Part shown: in pieces, positions 12,935 to 13,849 of the stretch
Numbering within the stretch: the stretch's first letter is position 1
Layout of the letters: each line of letters starts with the position of its first letter
Source: an uncultured Clostridia bacterium
GTDB lineage: Bacteria; Bacillota; Clostridia; Oscillospirales; Ruminococcaceae
DNA: 13,849 nt
Direction of reading: 5' to 3'
Assembly: GCA_947385505.1 (NCBI GenBank)
Contig: CANDLP010000019.1
Location: 1 to 13,849 of the forward strand
The notes under the pieces: model-generated
What the model was told of the DNA's origin: nothing
Databases searched by the model: none
What the model saw: the letters and a program-made list of their open reading frames with translations, nothing else
Position numbers and translations under genes: made by a program

Positions 12935-13789
12935 TTAATGTGCATTAGGATTGAAATCTTTTTTGCATGAGGAACACCAAACATTTGACGTGTAAAGACT
13001 TATGCCATCATATCCGCCATTCATTATGCAACTCGAATCCTTAGTGCACAAACCGTCATTACATCCAAACATATGACATATTTCGTGTTGCATTATACGA
13101 ACGCGAACATTGGTTGATATGGACGAACTATTTGATAAGAAGGTGTAATTATCATTAATATAGGACACACCAAGAGTATTCGTCAAGTGATCGCTCCCCC
13201 ATATACCACACATAGGTGTTGATACCAAAGTAATAAAAAGATCGTAGTTATCATCTTTTATGTCTTTGCGGACTTTATTAAGATTCTTTATAGAATTTTT
13301 ATGGTGAACATCATTATCAGTATCATTATTGCATCCTTTTCCACAAGCAGCGTCAGTACACAGTGTGGTGTTACTTAATTTACAACGGTCAATAGGCATA
13401 TTGGTGAGATTAGTAAATGACTCTGTAAAGCCTATTGACCAAGTATTAATGAAAGGATAGTCGACATATGAAACTCTATCCGATGCTTCTTTATTTGCGT
13501 CGGAATAATCTTCCAGATAAGTTTTGCCAAGCATAACGCGAAGATTTAAATACCTAACTGTAGCTTTTGAATCCTGCATAACAAATAAATCGTTTGTTGG
13601 AGTAATAGTTTCTATTGGGGTGCTTGTCACAATATTATCATTGTTCGGGAACTTCGACTCCATTTCACACCATTCCACTGGTAAATCTTCATATCTTGTT
13701 GTTGATGCCGAAACTGGAACATTTGTACTACATATTATAAAGCCAACAAGCATTATTCCTATAATAAGTTTTTCTAAAAGTTTAAACAT
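12935..13789 (-). CDS. Secreted zinc metalloprotease, metzincin resembling archaemetzincin
   Basis: A 284-aa protein starting at ATG 13789 (AGGT about six nt upstream); the frame extends further up but only this start gives a signal peptide, MFKLLEKLII with a long hydrophobic core and a signal peptidase I site after VSA (residue 28). The zinc site is HEICHMFGCND (235-245): His235, His239 and Asp245 as ligands and Glu236 as catalytic base. Cys-x-Met at 254-256 supplies the metzincin Met-turn, and CSSC (272-275) follows after 15 residues. This order of Cys, Cys-x-Met and CxxC is that of archaemetzincins (M54), although they use His as third ligand and are usually not exported. Upstream is a cysteine cluster (136, 144, 149, 153) and Cys194, possible disulfides. 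The lipoprotein gene follows after 17 nt. The substrate is unknown. Confidence 0.85.
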   Translation of the reverse strand: MFKLLEKLIIGIMLVGFIICSTNVPVSASTTRYEDLPVEWCEMESKFPNNDNIVTSTPIETITPTNDLFVMQDSKATVRYLNLRVMLGKTYLEDYSDANKEASDRVSYVDYPFINTWSIGFTESFTNLTNMPIDRCKLSNTTLCTDAACGKGCNNDTDNDVHHKNSIKNLNKVRKDIKDDNYDLFITLVSTPMCGIWGSDHLTNTLGVSYINDNYTFLSNSSSISTNVRVRIMQHEICHMFGCNDGLCTKDSSCIMNGGYDGISLYTSNVWCSSCKKDFNPNAH

Positions 13790-13849
13790 ATTTGTACCTG
13801 GTATAATTAAATCAATCCCCCCAGCAAGAAGATTCAATTACACATATCC

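Overview
The window reads as chromosomal DNA of a low-G+C Firmicute of the class Clostridia, most likely a gut Ruminococcaceae/Oscillospiraceae-type organism. The signs are strong Shine-Dalgarno sequences, sigma-A type promoters with extended -10 elements, clostridial lipoprotein signal peptides, and a family of modular hairpin repeats in the intergenic DNA. The left end, recF followed by remB, is the conserved replication-origin neighbourhood (dnaA-dnaN-rlbA-recF-remB-gyrB), so the window probably lies just downstream of dnaA. gyrB does not follow remB here.

Layout. 1-1082: the 3' part of recF, then remB (both +). 1083-1629: no protein gene, but a near-consensus promoter and an intrinsic terminator about 110 nt apart, which look like an unannotated small RNA gene. 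1630-2244: a lipoprotein gene with its own strong promoter, ending at a perfect 20-bp hairpin terminator shared with the convergent operon. 2323-5519 (-): a three-gene ABC transporter operon of two FtsX/MacB-type permeases and one ATPase. 5520-6150: a long divergent intergenic region with two inverted copies of the modular repeat. 6151-7989 (+): a cytoplasmic GH36-type alpha-galactosidase. 8230-9243 (+): a hypothetical protein faintly reminiscent of the BtrH/C39 papain-like fold. 9244-9686: two more inverted repeat copies bracketing a probable gene remnant and a perfect 26-bp hairpin.

9687-13789 (-): five consecutive exported or membrane-anchored proteins. These are a lipoprotein, a small membrane-anchored protein, a lipoprotein with an acidic calcium-loop-like motif, a lipoprotein with a broken start region, and a secreted metzincin protease. 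The protease motif resembles archaemetzincin but has Asp as the third zinc ligand. The protease and the frameshifted lipoprotein lie about 20 nt apart and probably share a transcript.

Working together: the left half is housekeeping DNA (repair, RemB regulation), a MacB-like export or stress transporter and sugar catabolism. The right half is an accessory block facing the cell surface. The most unusual items are the hairpin repeat family with compensatory base changes, the putative sRNA next to remB, the secreted archaemetzincin-like protease, and the homopolymer frameshift in its partner lipoprotein.
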